From NCBI RefSeq assembly GCF_000312045.1, contig NZ_HE978634.1, forward strand, positions 62,001-126,000: 64,000 bases of DNA, read 5' to 3'. Shown here piece after piece: positions 26,107 through 36,560 of the stretch. Below the pieces are notes generated by a model, which was not told the DNA's origin, searched no databases, and saw only the letters and a program-made list of their open reading frames with translations. How positions within the stretch are numbered: the stretch's first letter is position 1; each line of letters starts with the position of its first letter. Origin of the DNA: Noviherbaspirillum massiliense JC206 (lineage in GTDB: Bacteria > Pseudomonadota > Gammaproteobacteria > Burkholderiales > Burkholderiaceae_D). The translations under genes were made by a program, and so were the position numbers.

Positions 26107-28851
26107 TCAGTGCGCCTCATCCCAATTGCTGCCGACACCAACCTCTGCGATCAGCGGCACTTTCAGCTTGGCCACGCCGCTCATCAGTTCCGGCAATCTC
26201 TGCCGTACTATTTCCAGTTCCTCCTGCGGCACTTCCAGCACCAGCTCGTCATGCACCTGCATCACCATCATCGACTGCATGCGCTCGGCTTCGAGCCAGT
26301 CCTGCACCGCAATCATCGACAGCTTGATCAGGTCGGCAGCCGTGCCCTGCATCGGCGCATTGATCGCAGCGCGCTCGGCTGCCTGGCGCCGCGGGCCGTT
26401 CGGCGAATTGATCTCGGGCAGCCACAGGCGACGGCCGAACACGGTTTCCACATAGCCGCGTTCCTTCGCCTGCACACGCGTATCGTTCATGTATTGCGCC
26501 ACCTTGGTATAGCGGGCGAAATACCTGTCGATATACATCTGCGCCGCCGAACGCTCGATGCCGAGATTGGAGGCCAGCCCGAAAGCGCTCATGCCATAGA
26601 TCAGGCCGAAATTGATCACTTTGGCATAGCGGCGCTGCTCAGCGCTCACTTCAAGCGGCATCACGCCGAAGATCTCGGCGGCAGTCGCGCGGTGGATATC
26701 CTCCCCTTGCGCAAAGGCGCGCAACAGGCTTTCATCGCCGGAGATATGCGCCATGATGCGCAACTCGATCTGTGAATAATCCGCCGACACGATCACCTTG
26801 CCGGGTGAAGCGACGAAGGCTTCGCGGATGCGCCGGCCTTCGGCGGTACGGATCGGGATGTTCTGCAGGTTGGGGTCGTTCGAGGCGAGCCGGCCGGTTA
26901 CCGCGACCGCCTGCGCATAATTGGTGTGCACCCGGCCGGTAGCGGGATTCACCATCTTCGGCAGCTTGTCGGTATAGGTGGACTTCAGCTTGGACAGTCC
27001 GCGGTATTCCAGCAGGATTTTCGGAAGCGGATAGTTTTCCGCCAGCTTCTGCAGCACTTCCTCGTCGGTGGATGGCGTGCCGGAAGGCGTCTTCTTCACG
27101 ACCGGCAACTGCAGCTTGCCGAAGAAAATCTCCCCCAGCTGCTTCGGTGAGTTGAGATTGAACGGCTGTCCCGCCATCTCGTATGCCTTCTGCTCCATCT
27201 CCAGCATGCGCGCGCCGAGCTCGTTCGATTGCGACGCAAGCAGGTGGGTGTCGATCAGCACGCCGTTTCGCTCGATCTTGCGCAGCACGACCGACGTCGG
27301 CAGTTCGATCTTTTCATAAATGAATGTCAATCCGGCGTTTTCAGTCACATGCGGCCACATGGCATGATGCAGCTGCAGCGTGACGTCGGCATCTTCCGCC
27401 GCATAGTCGGTCGCGCGCTCGATCGCGACTTCATCAAAGCCGATCTGCGACGCGCCCTTGCCGCACACTTCTTCGAAGGTGATGGTCTTGCGGTCCAGGT
27501 GGCGCAGCGCGAGGCTGTCCATGTCATGGCTCTTGTGCGACTCGAATACATAGGATTCGAGCAGCGTGTCGTGCGCGATGCCGCGCAGCTCGACGCCATG
27601 GTTGGCGAACACGTGGCTGTCGTATTTCAGATTCTGCCCGACCTTGGGCTTGCCTTCATCTTCGAGCCAGGGTTTGAGTTTCGCCAGCACCAGTTCGAGA
27701 GGCAGCTGCTGCGGCGCGCCCTGGTAGCGATGCGCGACCGGAATATACGCGGCGATGCCCGGCGTGCAGCACAAGGAAATGCCGACCAGCCGCGCCTGCA
27801 TCGGGTCGAGCGACGTGGTCTCGGTGTCGACCGAGGTCAGCGCAGCGTCATGGATGATTGCCAGCCACTTGTCGAGCTGCTCCTCCGTCAGCACGGTCTC
27901 ATACTCGGTTTTTTCCGGAGCAGCAGGGGCAGAAGCGCGTCCGGTGCCGCCCTCTGCGGGCTGGCTCGCTGACGCTGCATTGCCGGCAGATTTGGCACTC
28001 AGCTCGCGCAGCCAGGTCTTGAAGCCATAGCGCTTGAAGAAATCGATCATGGCGTCGTCGTCCGCCGGCTTTGCTACCAGCGATTCCTGGATCGACACCA
28101 TGTGCCCAACCAGTTCGCAGTCGGTCTTCACGGTCACGAGGGTGCGCGCCGTGGGCAGCCAGTCGAGGGCGCGCCGCAGGTTTTCCCCGACCGCACCGCC
28201 GATGTCGGCGGCATGTTCAATGATGCCGTCGAGGCTGCCGTACTGGTTCAGCCACTTCACCGCCGTCTTCGGGCCGACCTTGTCGACGCCCGGCACATTG
28301 TCGACAGTGTCACCGACCAGAGTCAGGTAATCGACGATGCGGTCCGGCGGCACGCCGAACTTGGCGATCACGCCCTCCCGGTCCAGCTTTTCATTGCTCA
28401 TCGTGTTGATCAGCGTGACATGCTCGTTGACCAGCTGCGCCAGGTCCTTGTCGCCGGTGGAGATCACGGTTTTCAGTCCGTGCGCCGTCGCCTGCGTCGC
28501 CAGCGTGCCGATCACGTCATCCGCCTCGATTCCCTCCACCATCAGGATCGGCCAGCCGAGCGCGCGTACCGCTTCATGGATCGGCTCGATCTGCCGGACC
28601 AGGTCCTCCGGCATCGCGGCCCGCTGCGCCTTGTATTCCGCATACAAGTCATCCCGGAAGGTCTTGCCTTTTGCATCGAAGACGCAGGCGATGTATGCTG
28701 CGCCGTAATCGTTGCGCAAGCGCCGCAACATGTTGATCATGCCGTAGATGGCGCCGGTCGGCGCGCCTTCCGCGTTCCGCAGATCGGGCATCGCGTGAAA
28801 CGCGCGATACAGATAACTCGAGCCGTCAACCAGCAACAGGGTTTTATTCAT
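26107..28851 (-). CDS. polA: DNA polymerase I
   Basis: 914-residue repair and Okazaki-fragment polymerase. The 5'-3' exonuclease domain starts at the N-terminus (LLLVDGSSYLYRAFHA), the 3'-5' exonuclease domain has DTETTSLDP near residue 343, and the polymerase domain has DYSQIELR near 688 and VHDELVLE near 869. The proofreading acidic residues look intact. The start codon at 28849-28851 directly abuts the start codon of the divergent LOG gene, and no Shine-Dalgarno motif is visible in the proper place. Confidence 0.97.
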   Translation of the reverse strand: MNKTLLLVDGSSYLYRAFHAMPDLRNAEGAPTGAIYGMINMLRRLRNDYGAAYIACVFDAKGKTFRDDLYAEYKAQRAAMPEDLVRQIEPIHEAVRALGWPILMVEGIEADDVIGTLATQATAHGLKTVISTGDKDLAQLVNEHVTLINTMSNEKLDREGVIAKFGVPPDRIVDYLTLVGDTVDNVPGVDKVGPKTAVKWLNQYGSLDGIIEHAADIGGAVGENLRRALDWLPTARTLVTVKTDCELVGHMVSIQESLVAKPADDDAMIDFFKRYGFKTWLRELSAKSAGNAASASQPAEGGTGRASAPAAPEKTEYETVLTEEQLDKWLAIIHDAALTSVDTETTSLDPMQARLVGISLCCTPGIAAYIPVAHRYQGAPQQLPLELVLAKLKPWLEDEGKPKVGQNLKYDSHVFANHGVELRGIAHDTLLESYVFESHKSHDMDSLALRHLDRKTITFEEVCGKGASQIGFDEVAIERATDYAAEDADVTLQLHHAMWPHVTENAGLTFIYEKIELPTSVVLRKIERNGVLIDTHLLASQSNELGARMLEMEQKAYEMAGQPFNLNSPKQLGEIFFGKLQLPVVKKTPSGTPSTDEEVLQKLAENYPLPKILLEYRGLSKLKSTYTDKLPKMVNPATGRVHTNYAQAVAVTGRLASNDPNLQNIPIRTAEGRRIREAFVASPGKVIVSADYSQIELRIMAHISGDESLLRAFAQGEDIHRATAAEIFGVMPLEVSAEQRRYAKVINFGLIYGMSAFGLASNLGIERSAAQMYIDRYFARYTKVAQYMNDTRVQAKERGYVETVFGRRLWLPEINSPNGPRRQAAERAAINAPMQGTAADLIKLSMIAVQDWLEAERMQSMMVMQVHDELVLEVPQEELEIVRQRLPELMSGVAKLKVPLIAEVGVGSNWDEAH

Positions 28852-29589
28852 ATGGAATTCAAGGGAAAAAATGTGCCGCGCCTGCGGCAGGTGGCCGATC
28901 TTGAGCGCGCCACTTCGAAGAAGGCGCGCGAATCGTGGCATATTCTGACGATTATGGCAGAGTTTATCGACTCGACCGAGCGCCTCTCAGAACTGCGCCC
29001 GGCAGTCTCGATTTTCGGATCAGCCCGCATCCAGCCTGACAATCCCTACTATGCCATCTGCGTCGACATCGCCCGCCGCCTTTCCGATGCCGGCCTGGCC
29101 GTCATTTCCGGCGGCGGACCGGGCCTGATGGAAGCGGCCAACAAGGGGGCTTTCGAAGGCAAGTCTTCATCGGTCGGACTGAACATCGAATTGCCGCATG
29201 AACAGAAGTCCAACACCTGGCAAGACATTTCCATCAGCTTCCGCCATTTTTTTGCGCGCAAGGTCGCCTTCGTCAAATATGCGGACGCTTATGTCGTGCT
29301 GCCGGGCGGCTTTGGTACGCTGGATGAACTCACGGAAGTGCTGACCCTGATCCAGACTGGCAAAACCAGGCGCATTCCAGTGATCCTGGTCGGCACCACC
29401 TTCTGGCGCGGACTGCTCGACTGGTTCCAGACCCAGCTGGTGGGCAATGGAATGATCAACCCGAAGGACATGGAACTGGTGCAGCTGATCGATGAGCCGG
29501 CCAATGTAGTGGATGCGATCTTTGCCTTTTACGAGGCGCGGGACATCGTGCTTGCGGATTCCGACAAGCAAAATGGAGCCTTTCTGTAG
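28852..29589 (+). CDS. LOG family protein (cytokinin riboside phosphoribohydrolase-like)
   Basis: 245-residue Rossmann-fold protein of the TIGR00730/LOG family, nucleoside 5'-monophosphate phosphoribohydrolases. The motifs SGGGPGLMEAANKGA near residue 87 and PGGFGTLDEL near 150 are diagnostic. The start MEFKGKN at 28852 keeps the N-terminal region (ATSKKARESW) that orthologues appear to share; an inner ATG at MAEFIDSTERL is possible. AGGG lies about ten bases upstream, inside polA. The open frame continues far upstream antisense to polA, which is shadow. Confidence 0.88.
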   Translation: MEFKGKNVPRLRQVADLERATSKKARESWHILTIMAEFIDSTERLSELRPAVSIFGSARIQPDNPYYAICVDIARRLSDAGLAVISGGGPGLMEAANKGAFEGKSSSVGLNIELPHEQKSNTWQDISISFRHFFARKVAFVKYADAYVVLPGGFGTLDELTEVLTLIQTGKTRRIPVILVGTTFWRGLLDWFQTQLVGNGMINPKDMELVQLIDEPANVVDAIFAFYEARDIVLADSDKQNGAFL

Positions 29590-29685
29590 CCAGGGATTGC
29601 TGAGTGGCGGGACCGGTTTGCTACAATGCTTCATAGGGAGTCCCGACTCACCCATTGCACCAATAACAATCACCCACGAATTGCC

Positions 29686-30123
29686 ATGCGCACTCTGAAG
29701 GTCTGGTCGCTTGTCCTGGTATGCCTTGCTGCAAGGCCGCTCATCGCCGATGCGCAGCAACCGGACGGGAAGGCGCCGCCGCCGCCACAGCTTGAGAACC
29801 TGGAAGAAGGCGAAGAAGCGCCGGCGATCACCATTCGCAAACCGGAGGGCGGCAGCAGGAGCGAGGAAAAGCGCGCGCCCGGCGGCAAAGTGACGGAAAT
29901 AAAAGTCAGCAGCGGCGGGAGCACGTATTATCTGAAGCCGAACGACCAGGCGGGGAGCGCAGCGCCAGGTGATATCCAGGGCAGCATGATGCGTGCGGCA
30001 CAGTGGGAAATCCTGACCTTTGATCTTGGACGTCCCGAGCAATCCCAGCCAGTGGAAGATGCCGAGGGTCCTGCCCCGCTACCGCCCGGAGCAACCGAGC
30101 CTCCCGATCGGCAAAAGAAATAA
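29686..30123 (+). CDS. DUF2782 family secreted protein
   Basis: 145 residues. A signal peptide covers about residues 1-23 (hydrophobic [20 protein letters not shown]), followed by a low-complexity proline/glutamate-rich linker and the compact DUF2782 core [20 protein letters not shown]. The C-terminus is proline-rich. It lies between the LOG gene and thrB, a position common in Betaproteobacteria. Function is unknown; periplasmic location is inferred. Confidence 0.85.
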   Translation: MRTLKVWSLVLVCLAARPLIADAQQPDGKAPPPPQLENLEEGEEAPAITIRKPEGGSRSEEKRAPGGKVTEIKVSSGGSTYYLKPNDQAGSAAPGDIQGSMMRAAQWEILTFDLGRPEQSQPVEDAEGPAPLPPGATEPPDRQKK

Positions 30124-30170
30124 TTTCTTTGCGGTTCCCCTCTTTCAAACTCAACACCACTCACGCGCAC

Positions 30171-31127
30171 ATGGCAGTATTCACCCCGGTCAATCTGGAT
30201 GACCTCAAGCACTGGATCACCCAGTTTTCCCTCGGCAAGGCACTCGCCATCAAAGGCATTTCATCCGGCATCGAAAACAGCAATTTCTTCCTCACCACCG
30301 AGACCGGCGAATATGTGCTGACCATATTCGAAAAACTGACTTTCACCCAGCTGCCGTTTTACCTGCAGCTGATGCGCCATCTCGCCGAACGCGGCGTGCT
30401 GGTGCCAGCGCCCATCGCCAACAAGCAGGGAGACATCCTGCATACGCTGCACGGCAAGCCTGCGTCGATCGTCACCAAGCTGGAAGGCACATCGCAACTC
30501 GCGCCGAAGCCGGTGCATTGCGCCGAAGTCGGTGCGATGCTGGCGAAAATGCATTTGGCCGGGCAGGATTTTCCGCTGCGCCAGCCGAACCTGCGCGGCC
30601 TCGAATGGTGGAAGGCCGCGACTCCGGTCGTGCTGCCTTATCTTCCGGAAGAAGGCCAGCACCTGTTACGCGCGGAAATGCATTTCCAGGAAGCGTACGC
30701 CACATCCCGCGCCTACAAGCAGCTGGCGCGCGGCCCGATCCATGCCGACCTGTTCCGCAACAATGTGATGTTCAACGGCGAACGGCTCACCGGCTTTTTC
30801 GACTTTTATTTTGCCGGCTGGGATACCTGGTTGTTCGACGTGGCGGTCACCGTCAACGACTGGTGCATCGACCTCGAATCCGGGGCGTTCGATGTGCCGC
30901 GGGTACGCGCCATGCTCGACGCCTATCATGCGGTGCGTCCATTTACCGAGGCGGAACAAGCCGCATGGCAAGCGATGCTGCGTGCAGGCGCATTGCGCTT
31001 CTGGCTGTCGCGCCTGTACGATTTCCATCTGCCGCGGGAGGCGGAAATGCTGACGCCGCACGATCCGGCGCATTTTGAACGAATCCTGCGGCAAAGAATC
31101 AACAATCCTGTCCCGGCTCTCTTCTGA
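30171..31127 (+). CDS. thrB: Homoserine kinase (APH-fold ThrB)
   Basis: 318-residue kinase of threonine synthesis, phosphorylating homoserine. It belongs to the aminoglycoside-phosphotransferase-like ThrB type used by beta- and pseudomonad-type proteobacteria, not the GHMP type of enterics. The N-terminus [16 protein letters not shown] is characteristic, and the catalytic loop [12 protein letters not shown] is near residue 191, followed by DFYFAGWD. 47 bases after DUF2782 and two bases before the next gene. Confidence 0.93.
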   Translation: MAVFTPVNLDDLKHWITQFSLGKALAIKGISSGIENSNFFLTTETGEYVLTIFEKLTFTQLPFYLQLMRHLAERGVLVPAPIANKQGDILHTLHGKPASIVTKLEGTSQLAPKPVHCAEVGAMLAKMHLAGQDFPLRQPNLRGLEWWKAATPVVLPYLPEEGQHLLRAEMHFQEAYATSRAYKQLARGPIHADLFRNNVMFNGERLTGFFDFYFAGWDTWLFDVAVTVNDWCIDLESGAFDVPRVRAMLDAYHAVRPFTEAEQAAWQAMLRAGALRFWLSRLYDFHLPREAEMLTPHDPAHFERILRQRINNPVPALF

Positions 31128-31129
31128 CC

Positions 31130-31897
31130 ATGGAAAAATTGCCTGCAAGCGCCGGCTGGCAGTGGGTCAAGGATGGATTTTCCCTGTTCCGCAAACAGCC
31201 TGCCGAAATGTCGACGCTGTTCCTGAGCTACCTGTTCCTGATGCTGGCGGTCGGGATCATCCCGCTGCTCGGTCAGGTATTGCCGATCATACTGGTGCCC
31301 GCGTTTTCGATGGCCTTCATGCAAGCCTGTCTGCAGATCGAGCGCGGCAAGCGGGTGTATCCGAGCATGCTGTTCAAGATTTTCCGCACCCCCGCGCTGG
31401 GCCGGCTGCTGCAGCTTGGCGCCTTGTACCTGATCGCCGCCATCGTTGCGGTGGCGTCCTCGGCCCTTATTGATGGTGGGGTTTTCTGGCAGGTGATGAG
31501 CGGCCAGCTGCCATTGAATGCAACCGCAGTGCGCAGTTCCAACATGACGCTGGCGATGATTTTTGCCGCCGTGGTGTACACCCCGGCCATCATGGCCTTC
31601 TGGCATGCCGCGCCGCTCATCACCTGGCAGAACATGGGCGTGGGCAAGGCGCTGTTCTACAGCTTCTTCGCGGTGCGCCGCGCTGGCAAGGCTTTCCTGG
31701 TGTACGGACTCGCCTGGGTCGCGATCGGCGTCATCCTGCCCTCGATTGCCAGCAGCATCCTCGCGCTGGTGTTCGGCCAGCCGGGGATCGTGATGATGCT
31801 GCTGCTGCCGCTGACGCTGGTCATGACCGTGGTGATGTACTGTTCGTTCTATCCCACCTATACCCAGATCTTCGGCAAGCCGGAACAACCTGCGTGA
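31130..31897 (+). CDS. BPSS1780-type integral membrane protein
   Basis: 255-residue inner-membrane protein with about six hydrophobic helices. The N-terminal GWQWVKDGFSLFRKQPAEM followed by a helix is typical of the BPSS1780 family of uncharacterised membrane proteins in Burkholderiales. It starts two bases after thrB, suggesting cotranscription. Function is unknown. Confidence 0.8.
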   Translation: MEKLPASAGWQWVKDGFSLFRKQPAEMSTLFLSYLFLMLAVGIIPLLGQVLPIILVPAFSMAFMQACLQIERGKRVYPSMLFKIFRTPALGRLLQLGALYLIAAIVAVASSALIDGGVFWQVMSGQLPLNATAVRSSNMTLAMIFAAVVYTPAIMAFWHAAPLITWQNMGVGKALFYSFFAVRRAGKAFLVYGLAWVAIGVILPSIASSILALVFGQPGIVMMLLLPLTLVMTVVMYCSFYPTYTQIFGKPEQPA

Positions 31898-31931
31898 CGG
31901 CAGGCGTCCGGCGCGGTCTCAGCGGTTGACC

Positions 31932-34223
31932 TCAGCTTCCGATTTTCGGCGCGACCTTTTCCAGCTTGGCGATATTCAGGTCCAGCAGCTTCATCCCGTG
32001 GCGGCCGAAGTTGATATGGGCCCGTGTATTGGCGCCGCCGCCTTCGATGTTGACGATCACGCCCTCGCCGAATTTCGGATGCGCCACCGTCTCGCCGATG
32101 CGCCAGCCGGCATCCTGCTTGGTAAAGCTTTGCGCGATGGCATTCACCCCCGACTCGGGCGCATCGTCCCATGCCGATTTCCTGGGAGCGAACCACTGGT
32201 GCTGCACCTTCGGTGACAGCCACTTCAGCGCCTCTTCCGGCAATTCATCGAAAAAGCGCGACCGCATGTTGAAGCGCGTCTGGCCGTGCAGCATGCGGGT
32301 TTGGGAAAAGCTGAGATACAGCCGCTTCTTGGCGCGCGTGATCGCCACGTACATGAGACGCCGCTCTTCCTCCAGGCCGCCCTCTTCCTGGGTGCTGTTC
32401 TCATGCGGGAACAAGCCTTCTTCCAGGCCGGTGATGAACACCGCGTCGAATTCCAGCCCCTTGGCGGAATGCACCGTCATCAGTTGCAGCGCATCCTGGC
32501 CCGCCGCCGCCTGATTGTCGCCGGCTTCCAGCGAAGCATGCGACAGGAAGGCCGACAGGGGCGACATCACGGTGGGCAATGGCGCGTCGGCATCGAGCAC
32601 CTCGCTGCCATTCCCGTCTGCCAGCGCCTCTCCCGCAACTGGCTGCGCCTTCGGACCCAGCAGCGCCGGGCTGTCAATGCCGAAGCCTTCTTCGGACACG
32701 AACAGCATTGCCGCACTGACCAGCTGCTCCAGGTTTTCGATGCGGTCGGCGCCATCCTTCTCATTCCGGTAGTGCTCCATCAGGCCGCTCATTTCGAGCA
32801 CCACCTGCACCATTTCCTGCAGCGGCAACTGCTGGGTTTCGAAGCGCATGCCCTCGATCAGCTTGACGAAGGCGCCGAGCACGGAACCCGCCTTGCCCGT
32901 GACATAGGGAACCGCAGCGTAGAGGGAGATGCCGTACTGGCGCGCCGCGTCCTGCAACTGTTCGATCGAGCGCGCACCGATGCCGCGAGTCGGGAAATTC
33001 ACCACCCGCAGGAAGGCGGAGTCATTGTGCAGGTTGTCGATCAGCTGCAGGTAGGCGATCGCATGCTTGATCTCGGCGCGCTCGAAGAAGCGCTGGCCGC
33101 CGTACACGCGATAGGGAATGCCGGCGGTGAACAGCGCATGCTCGATCACCCGCGACTGCGCGTTCGAGCGATACAGGATGGCGATCTCGCTGCGCGCCGC
33201 GCCTTCGTTGATCAGGCTTTTCGCTTCCTCGATGATCCATTGCGCTTCCTGCAGGTCGCTGCTGGCTTCATAGATGCGCACCGGCTCGCCATGACCGGCA
33301 TCGGTGCGCAGGTTCTTGCCAAGGCGCTTGCTGTTGTTGGCGATCAGGGTATTCGCGGCGTCGAGGATGTGGCCGTGCGAACGGTAATTCTGCTCCAGCT
33401 TGATCAGGTTTTCGACCTTGAATTCGCGCTCGAAGGCAATCATGTTGCCGACGTTCGCGCCGCGGAAGGCATAGATGCTCTGGTCGTCGTCACCCACCGC
33501 GAACACCGCGTTGTGCTGCCCGGCCATCAGCTTGAGCCAGTTGTATTGCAGGTTGTTGGTATCCTGGAATTCGTCGATCAGGATGTGGCGAAAGCGCGCC
33601 TGGTAATGTTCGCGCAGCGGCTGGTTACGCTGCAACAATTCATAGGTGCGCAGCAGCAGCTCGGCGAAATCCACCACACCTTCGCGCTGGCACTGGTTGT
33701 CATAAATCTCGTACAGCTCGACGAACTTGCGGTTGTAATCGTCGTAGGCCTCCACATCCTTCGCGCGCAGGCCTTGCTCCTTCGCGCTGTTGATGAAGTA
33801 CATCAGGTTACGCGGCGGGTATTTCTCGTCATCGACATTCAGCGCCTTCAGCAGGCGCTTGATCATCGACAGCTGGTCTTGCGAATCGAGGATCTGGAAG
33901 GTTTGCGGCAAGCCCGCATCGCGGTAATGCGCGCGCAGGAGACGGTTGCACAGGCCATGGAAGGTGCCGATCCACATGCCGCGCGTATTCACCGGCAACA
34001 TCGCTGACAGGCGCGAGATCATTTCCTTCGCCGCCTTGTTGGTGAACGTGACCGCCAGTATGCCGGCGGGAGAGACTTGTCCAGTCTGGATCAGCCATGC
34101 GATCCGCGTCGTCAATACCCGGGTCTTGCCGGACCCCGCGCCTGCAAGAATGAGCGCATGCTGCGGGGGCAAGGTGACTGCTGCAAGTTGTTCGGGATTG
34201 AGATTGTGGAGGAGGTTCTGCAT
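31932..34223 (-). CDS. uvrD: ATP-dependent DNA helicase UvrD/PcrA type
   Basis: 763-residue superfamily 1A 3'-5' helicase in nucleotide excision and mismatch repair. Walker A GAGSGKT is at residues 28-34, motif II DEFQDTN near 217, and the motifs VGDDDQSIYAFRGA, LEQNYRSHG and LMTVHSAKGLEFD follow in order. The C-terminal fold with the KFGEGVI tudor-like end is present. The start MQNLLHNLNPEQLAAV at 34223 is preferred to an upstream extension that looks like shadow. Confidence 0.96.
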   Translation of the reverse strand: MQNLLHNLNPEQLAAVTLPPQHALILAGAGSGKTRVLTTRIAWLIQTGQVSPAGILAVTFTNKAAKEMISRLSAMLPVNTRGMWIGTFHGLCNRLLRAHYRDAGLPQTFQILDSQDQLSMIKRLLKALNVDDEKYPPRNLMYFINSAKEQGLRAKDVEAYDDYNRKFVELYEIYDNQCQREGVVDFAELLLRTYELLQRNQPLREHYQARFRHILIDEFQDTNNLQYNWLKLMAGQHNAVFAVGDDDQSIYAFRGANVGNMIAFEREFKVENLIKLEQNYRSHGHILDAANTLIANNSKRLGKNLRTDAGHGEPVRIYEASSDLQEAQWIIEEAKSLINEGAARSEIAILYRSNAQSRVIEHALFTAGIPYRVYGGQRFFERAEIKHAIAYLQLIDNLHNDSAFLRVVNFPTRGIGARSIEQLQDAARQYGISLYAAVPYVTGKAGSVLGAFVKLIEGMRFETQQLPLQEMVQVVLEMSGLMEHYRNEKDGADRIENLEQLVSAAMLFVSEEGFGIDSPALLGPKAQPVAGEALADGNGSEVLDADAPLPTVMSPLSAFLSHASLEAGDNQAAAGQDALQLMTVHSAKGLEFDAVFITGLEEGLFPHENSTQEEGGLEEERRLMYVAITRAKKRLYLSFSQTRMLHGQTRFNMRSRFFDELPEEALKWLSPKVQHQWFAPRKSAWDDAPESGVNAIAQSFTKQDAGWRIGETVAHPKFGEGVIVNIEGGGANTRAHINFGRHGMKLLDLNIAKLEKVAPKIGS

Positions 34224-34311
34224 GCCGAGATTATAGCCGCGCCGCCCGCACGGCTTCGGATAAATCTGCGCACTTGCCTCACTGGCAATGCCGGGATGCG
34301 AAGAGCCGGGC

Positions 34312-34926
34312 TCAGCCAGGCATGAACATTTGTGCAAACCTGCGAGCAGCCGCCTCCGGTTCATCGACCATGTACACGCTGCTGATCACCGCCACCATGT
34401 CGGCGCCCAGCGCCACGAGCGGTGCGGCATTTTCATGCGTCATGCCGCCGATCACCACGTTCGGCAAGGGGATCTCGGCCCTGGCGCGCGTGACGATCTC
34501 CGGCTGTGTGGCGACTTCATATTTCTTGACGCGCGAAGGATAAAAGCCGCCGAACGCGACATAGCTCGCGCCAGCACTATGAGCATCGCGCGCGAGCTCC
34601 AGGCTGCCGTAGCAGGAAGCGCCGACGATCTTGCCGGGCCCCACTGCGGCACGCACGTCGGCGACCGGCACGTCGGTGCCGCCGACATGGATGCCATCGG
34701 CGTTCAGCGCCAGGCACAAGTCCACGAAGTCATTGATGATGAACGGCCGTCCATGGCGCCGGCACAAGGCCTGCAGCTGCCGCGCCTGTTCCTCGCGCAG
34801 CTGCGGGCTCGCGGTCTTGTGCCGGTACTGCACCAGCGCCGCGCCGCCGCGCAGCGCAGCCTCGGTCACTTCCAGCAACCTGGTGGTGTCATCCCAGTCG
34901 GGCGTGACGATATACAAACCTTTCAT
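34312..34926 (-). CDS. thiE: Thiamine-phosphate synthase
   Basis: 204-residue TIM-barrel enzyme joining HMP-PP and thiazole phosphate to give thiamine phosphate. Seen motifs: LVQYRHKTA, FIINDFVDLCLALNADGIHVG, GASCYGS and VVIGGMTHENA. The start [11 protein letters not shown] at 34926 overlaps the thiD stop (ATGA). Last gene of thiC-thiS-thiG-thiD-thiE. Confidence 0.94.
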   Translation of the reverse strand: MKGLYIVTPDWDDTTRLLEVTEAALRGGAALVQYRHKTASPQLREEQARQLQALCRRHGRPFIINDFVDLCLALNADGIHVGGTDVPVADVRAAVGPGKIVGASCYGSLELARDAHSAGASYVAFGGFYPSRVKKYEVATQPEIVTRARAEIPLPNVVIGGMTHENAAPLVALGADMVAVISSVYMVDEPEAAARRFAQMFMPG

Positions 34927-35717
34927 GCATTTCCCGTGAAAGAAGGAACCCATCGGTTCGGAATGCGCTGGCCCTGGGCGATCGCATACGAAGACAGCAG
35001 CGCCTGGTGGCAATAGGATTGAGCCCGTTCCAGCGCGTCGACGAGCGGCACTCTCTGCGCCAGCAGGGCCGCGATCGCCGATGCCAGGGTACAGCCGGTG
35101 CCATGGAAGCTGCCTTGTAAGCGCGGCCAATTCCAGGAGCGGGAATCGCCAACGGCGAACCAATGGTTCATCACTTCCGGTCCGCTGCCATGGCCGCCCT
35201 TGATCAGCACATTCGGACAGCGGCGCAACAGTTTTTCCACCTGCTCGTCGAGCCGGCGGTCGCCGTCGCACAATGCTGCCGCCTCGAGAAGATTCGGCGT
35301 GATCAGCGTCGCCACCGACAGCAGTGGCTCGATCGCCTGCACCGCATTGTCCGTCGACAGCGCATCGCCATGGCCGCTGGCCAGTACCGTGTCCACGACG
35401 ACGGGCAGGTCCGGCCTGCGCCGCTTGAGCTGTTCGACGATGCCGGCAATTGCCGCAGTATTGGCATGGTTGCCGGCGATGCCGACCTTGACCGCCGCCA
35501 CCTCGATCTTGTCGATCAAGGCTTGGGCCTGCTGCTGCACCAGCGCAGCCGGCACCGGATGCACGGCATGCACCCGGTCATTGTCCTGTACCGTCAGCGC
35601 GGTTGTCACCGACAGCGGATGCGCGCCCAGTGCGGCAACGGCCTGGATATCGGCCTGCAGTCCGGCTCCGCCGCTCGGATCCGAGCCGGCGAAGATCAGC
35701 ACGCTGGGTCGATTCAT
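34923..35717 (-). CDS. thiD: Hydroxymethylpyrimidine / phosphomethylpyrimidine kinase
   Basis: 264-residue ribokinase-like kinase that makes HMP-PP. The N-terminal [29 protein letters not shown] and the anion-hole motif [14 protein letters not shown] are diagnostic. Four-base overlaps with thiG upstream and thiE downstream show a tightly coupled operon. Placing thiD inside thiC-S-G-E, while no thiO is present, differs from the common betaproteobacterial thiCOSGE order. Confidence 0.95.
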   Translation of the reverse strand: MNRPSVLIFAGSDPSGGAGLQADIQAVAALGAHPLSVTTALTVQDNDRVHAVHPVPAALVQQQAQALIDKIEVAAVKVGIAGNHANTAAIAGIVEQLKRRRPDLPVVVDTVLASGHGDALSTDNAVQAIEPLLSVATLITPNLLEAAALCDGDRRLDEQVEKLLRRCPNVLIKGGHGSGPEVMNHWFAVGDSRSWNWPRLQGSFHGTGCTLASAIAALLAQRVPLVDALERAQSYCHQALLSSYAIAQGQRIPNRWVPSFTGNA

Positions 35718-36514
35718 GCGACCCGCCCTTCAACCGGCGATGACGGCGATGCGGCGAACTTCTTCGGAATGCGTCCGGCAAGATAGGCTTCGCGGCCGGC
35801 TTCCACCGCCAGCTTCATGGCACGCGCCATGCGAATGGGGTCGCGCGCGCCGGCAATCGCGGTATTCATCAGCACGCCATCGCAGCCCAGCTCCATTGCA
35901 ATCGCCGCATCCGACGCCGTGCCGACGCCGGCATCCACCAGCACCGGCACTTTCGACTGCTGAATGATCAGCGACAAATTCCATGGATTGAGGATACCCA
36001 TGCCGGAACCGATCAGCGATGCCAGCGGCATCACCGCGACGCAGCCGATGTCTTCCAGCATGCGGGCCTGGATCGGGTCGTCGCTGCAATACACCATGAC
36101 GTCGAAGCCATCCTTCACCAGCAGCTCGGCTGCCTTCAGCGTTTCCGGCATGTTGGGGAACAGCGTCTTTTCATCGCCAAGCACTTCGAGCTTGACGAGC
36201 TTGTGCCCGTTGAGCAGTTCGCGCGCGAGCTGCAGGGTGTAGACGGCGTCCTTCGCGTTGTAGCAGCCGGCGGTGTTCGGCAGGATCGTGTATTTCGAGG
36301 GCGGAACCGCATCCAGCAAGCTGGGCGCATTCGGATCCTGGCCAATGTTGACCCGGCGGATCGCCACCGTGATGATTTCCGCGCCGCTGGCTTCCGTCGC
36401 TGCGCGGGTCTGCTCCAGGTCACGATACTTGCCGCTGCCGACCAGCAGGCGCGAGCGATAGGTTTTGCCGGCGATGGTGAGGCCGTGGTCCTGAGTCGTA
36501 TCTTGTGTATGCAT
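35714..36514 (-). CDS. thiG: Thiazole synthase
   Basis: 266-residue TIM-barrel enzyme forming the thiazole phosphate moiety from deoxyxylulose phosphate, ThiS thiocarboxylate and dehydroglycine. Motifs: [24 protein letters not shown], the lysine-bearing [10 protein letters not shown], and [20 protein letters not shown]. The DXP substrate is also the product of dxs in this window. A ten-base-pair hairpin separates it from thiS. Confidence 0.96.
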   Translation of the reverse strand: MHTQDTTQDHGLTIAGKTYRSRLLVGSGKYRDLEQTRAATEASGAEIITVAIRRVNIGQDPNAPSLLDAVPPSKYTILPNTAGCYNAKDAVYTLQLARELLNGHKLVKLEVLGDEKTLFPNMPETLKAAELLVKDGFDVMVYCSDDPIQARMLEDIGCVAVMPLASLIGSGMGILNPWNLSLIIQQSKVPVLVDAGVGTASDAAIAMELGCDGVLMNTAIAGARDPIRMARAMKLAVEAGREAYLAGRIPKKFAASPSSPVEGRVA

Positions 36515-36530
36515 AAAAGCTCCATTGCCA

Positions 36531-36555
36531 CACCCTCCCCTTCAAGGGGAGGGTG
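36531..36555. repeat. Perfect hairpin between thiS and thiG
   Basis: CACCCTCCCC (36531-36540) and GGGGAGGGTG (36546-36555) form a ten-base-pair stem around a five-base loop. It stands in the only sizeable gap between thiS and thiG and lacks a T-run. It may tune downstream expression or mRNA processing, or be a REP-like palindrome. Confidence 0.6.
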
Positions 36556-36560
36556 CATTA

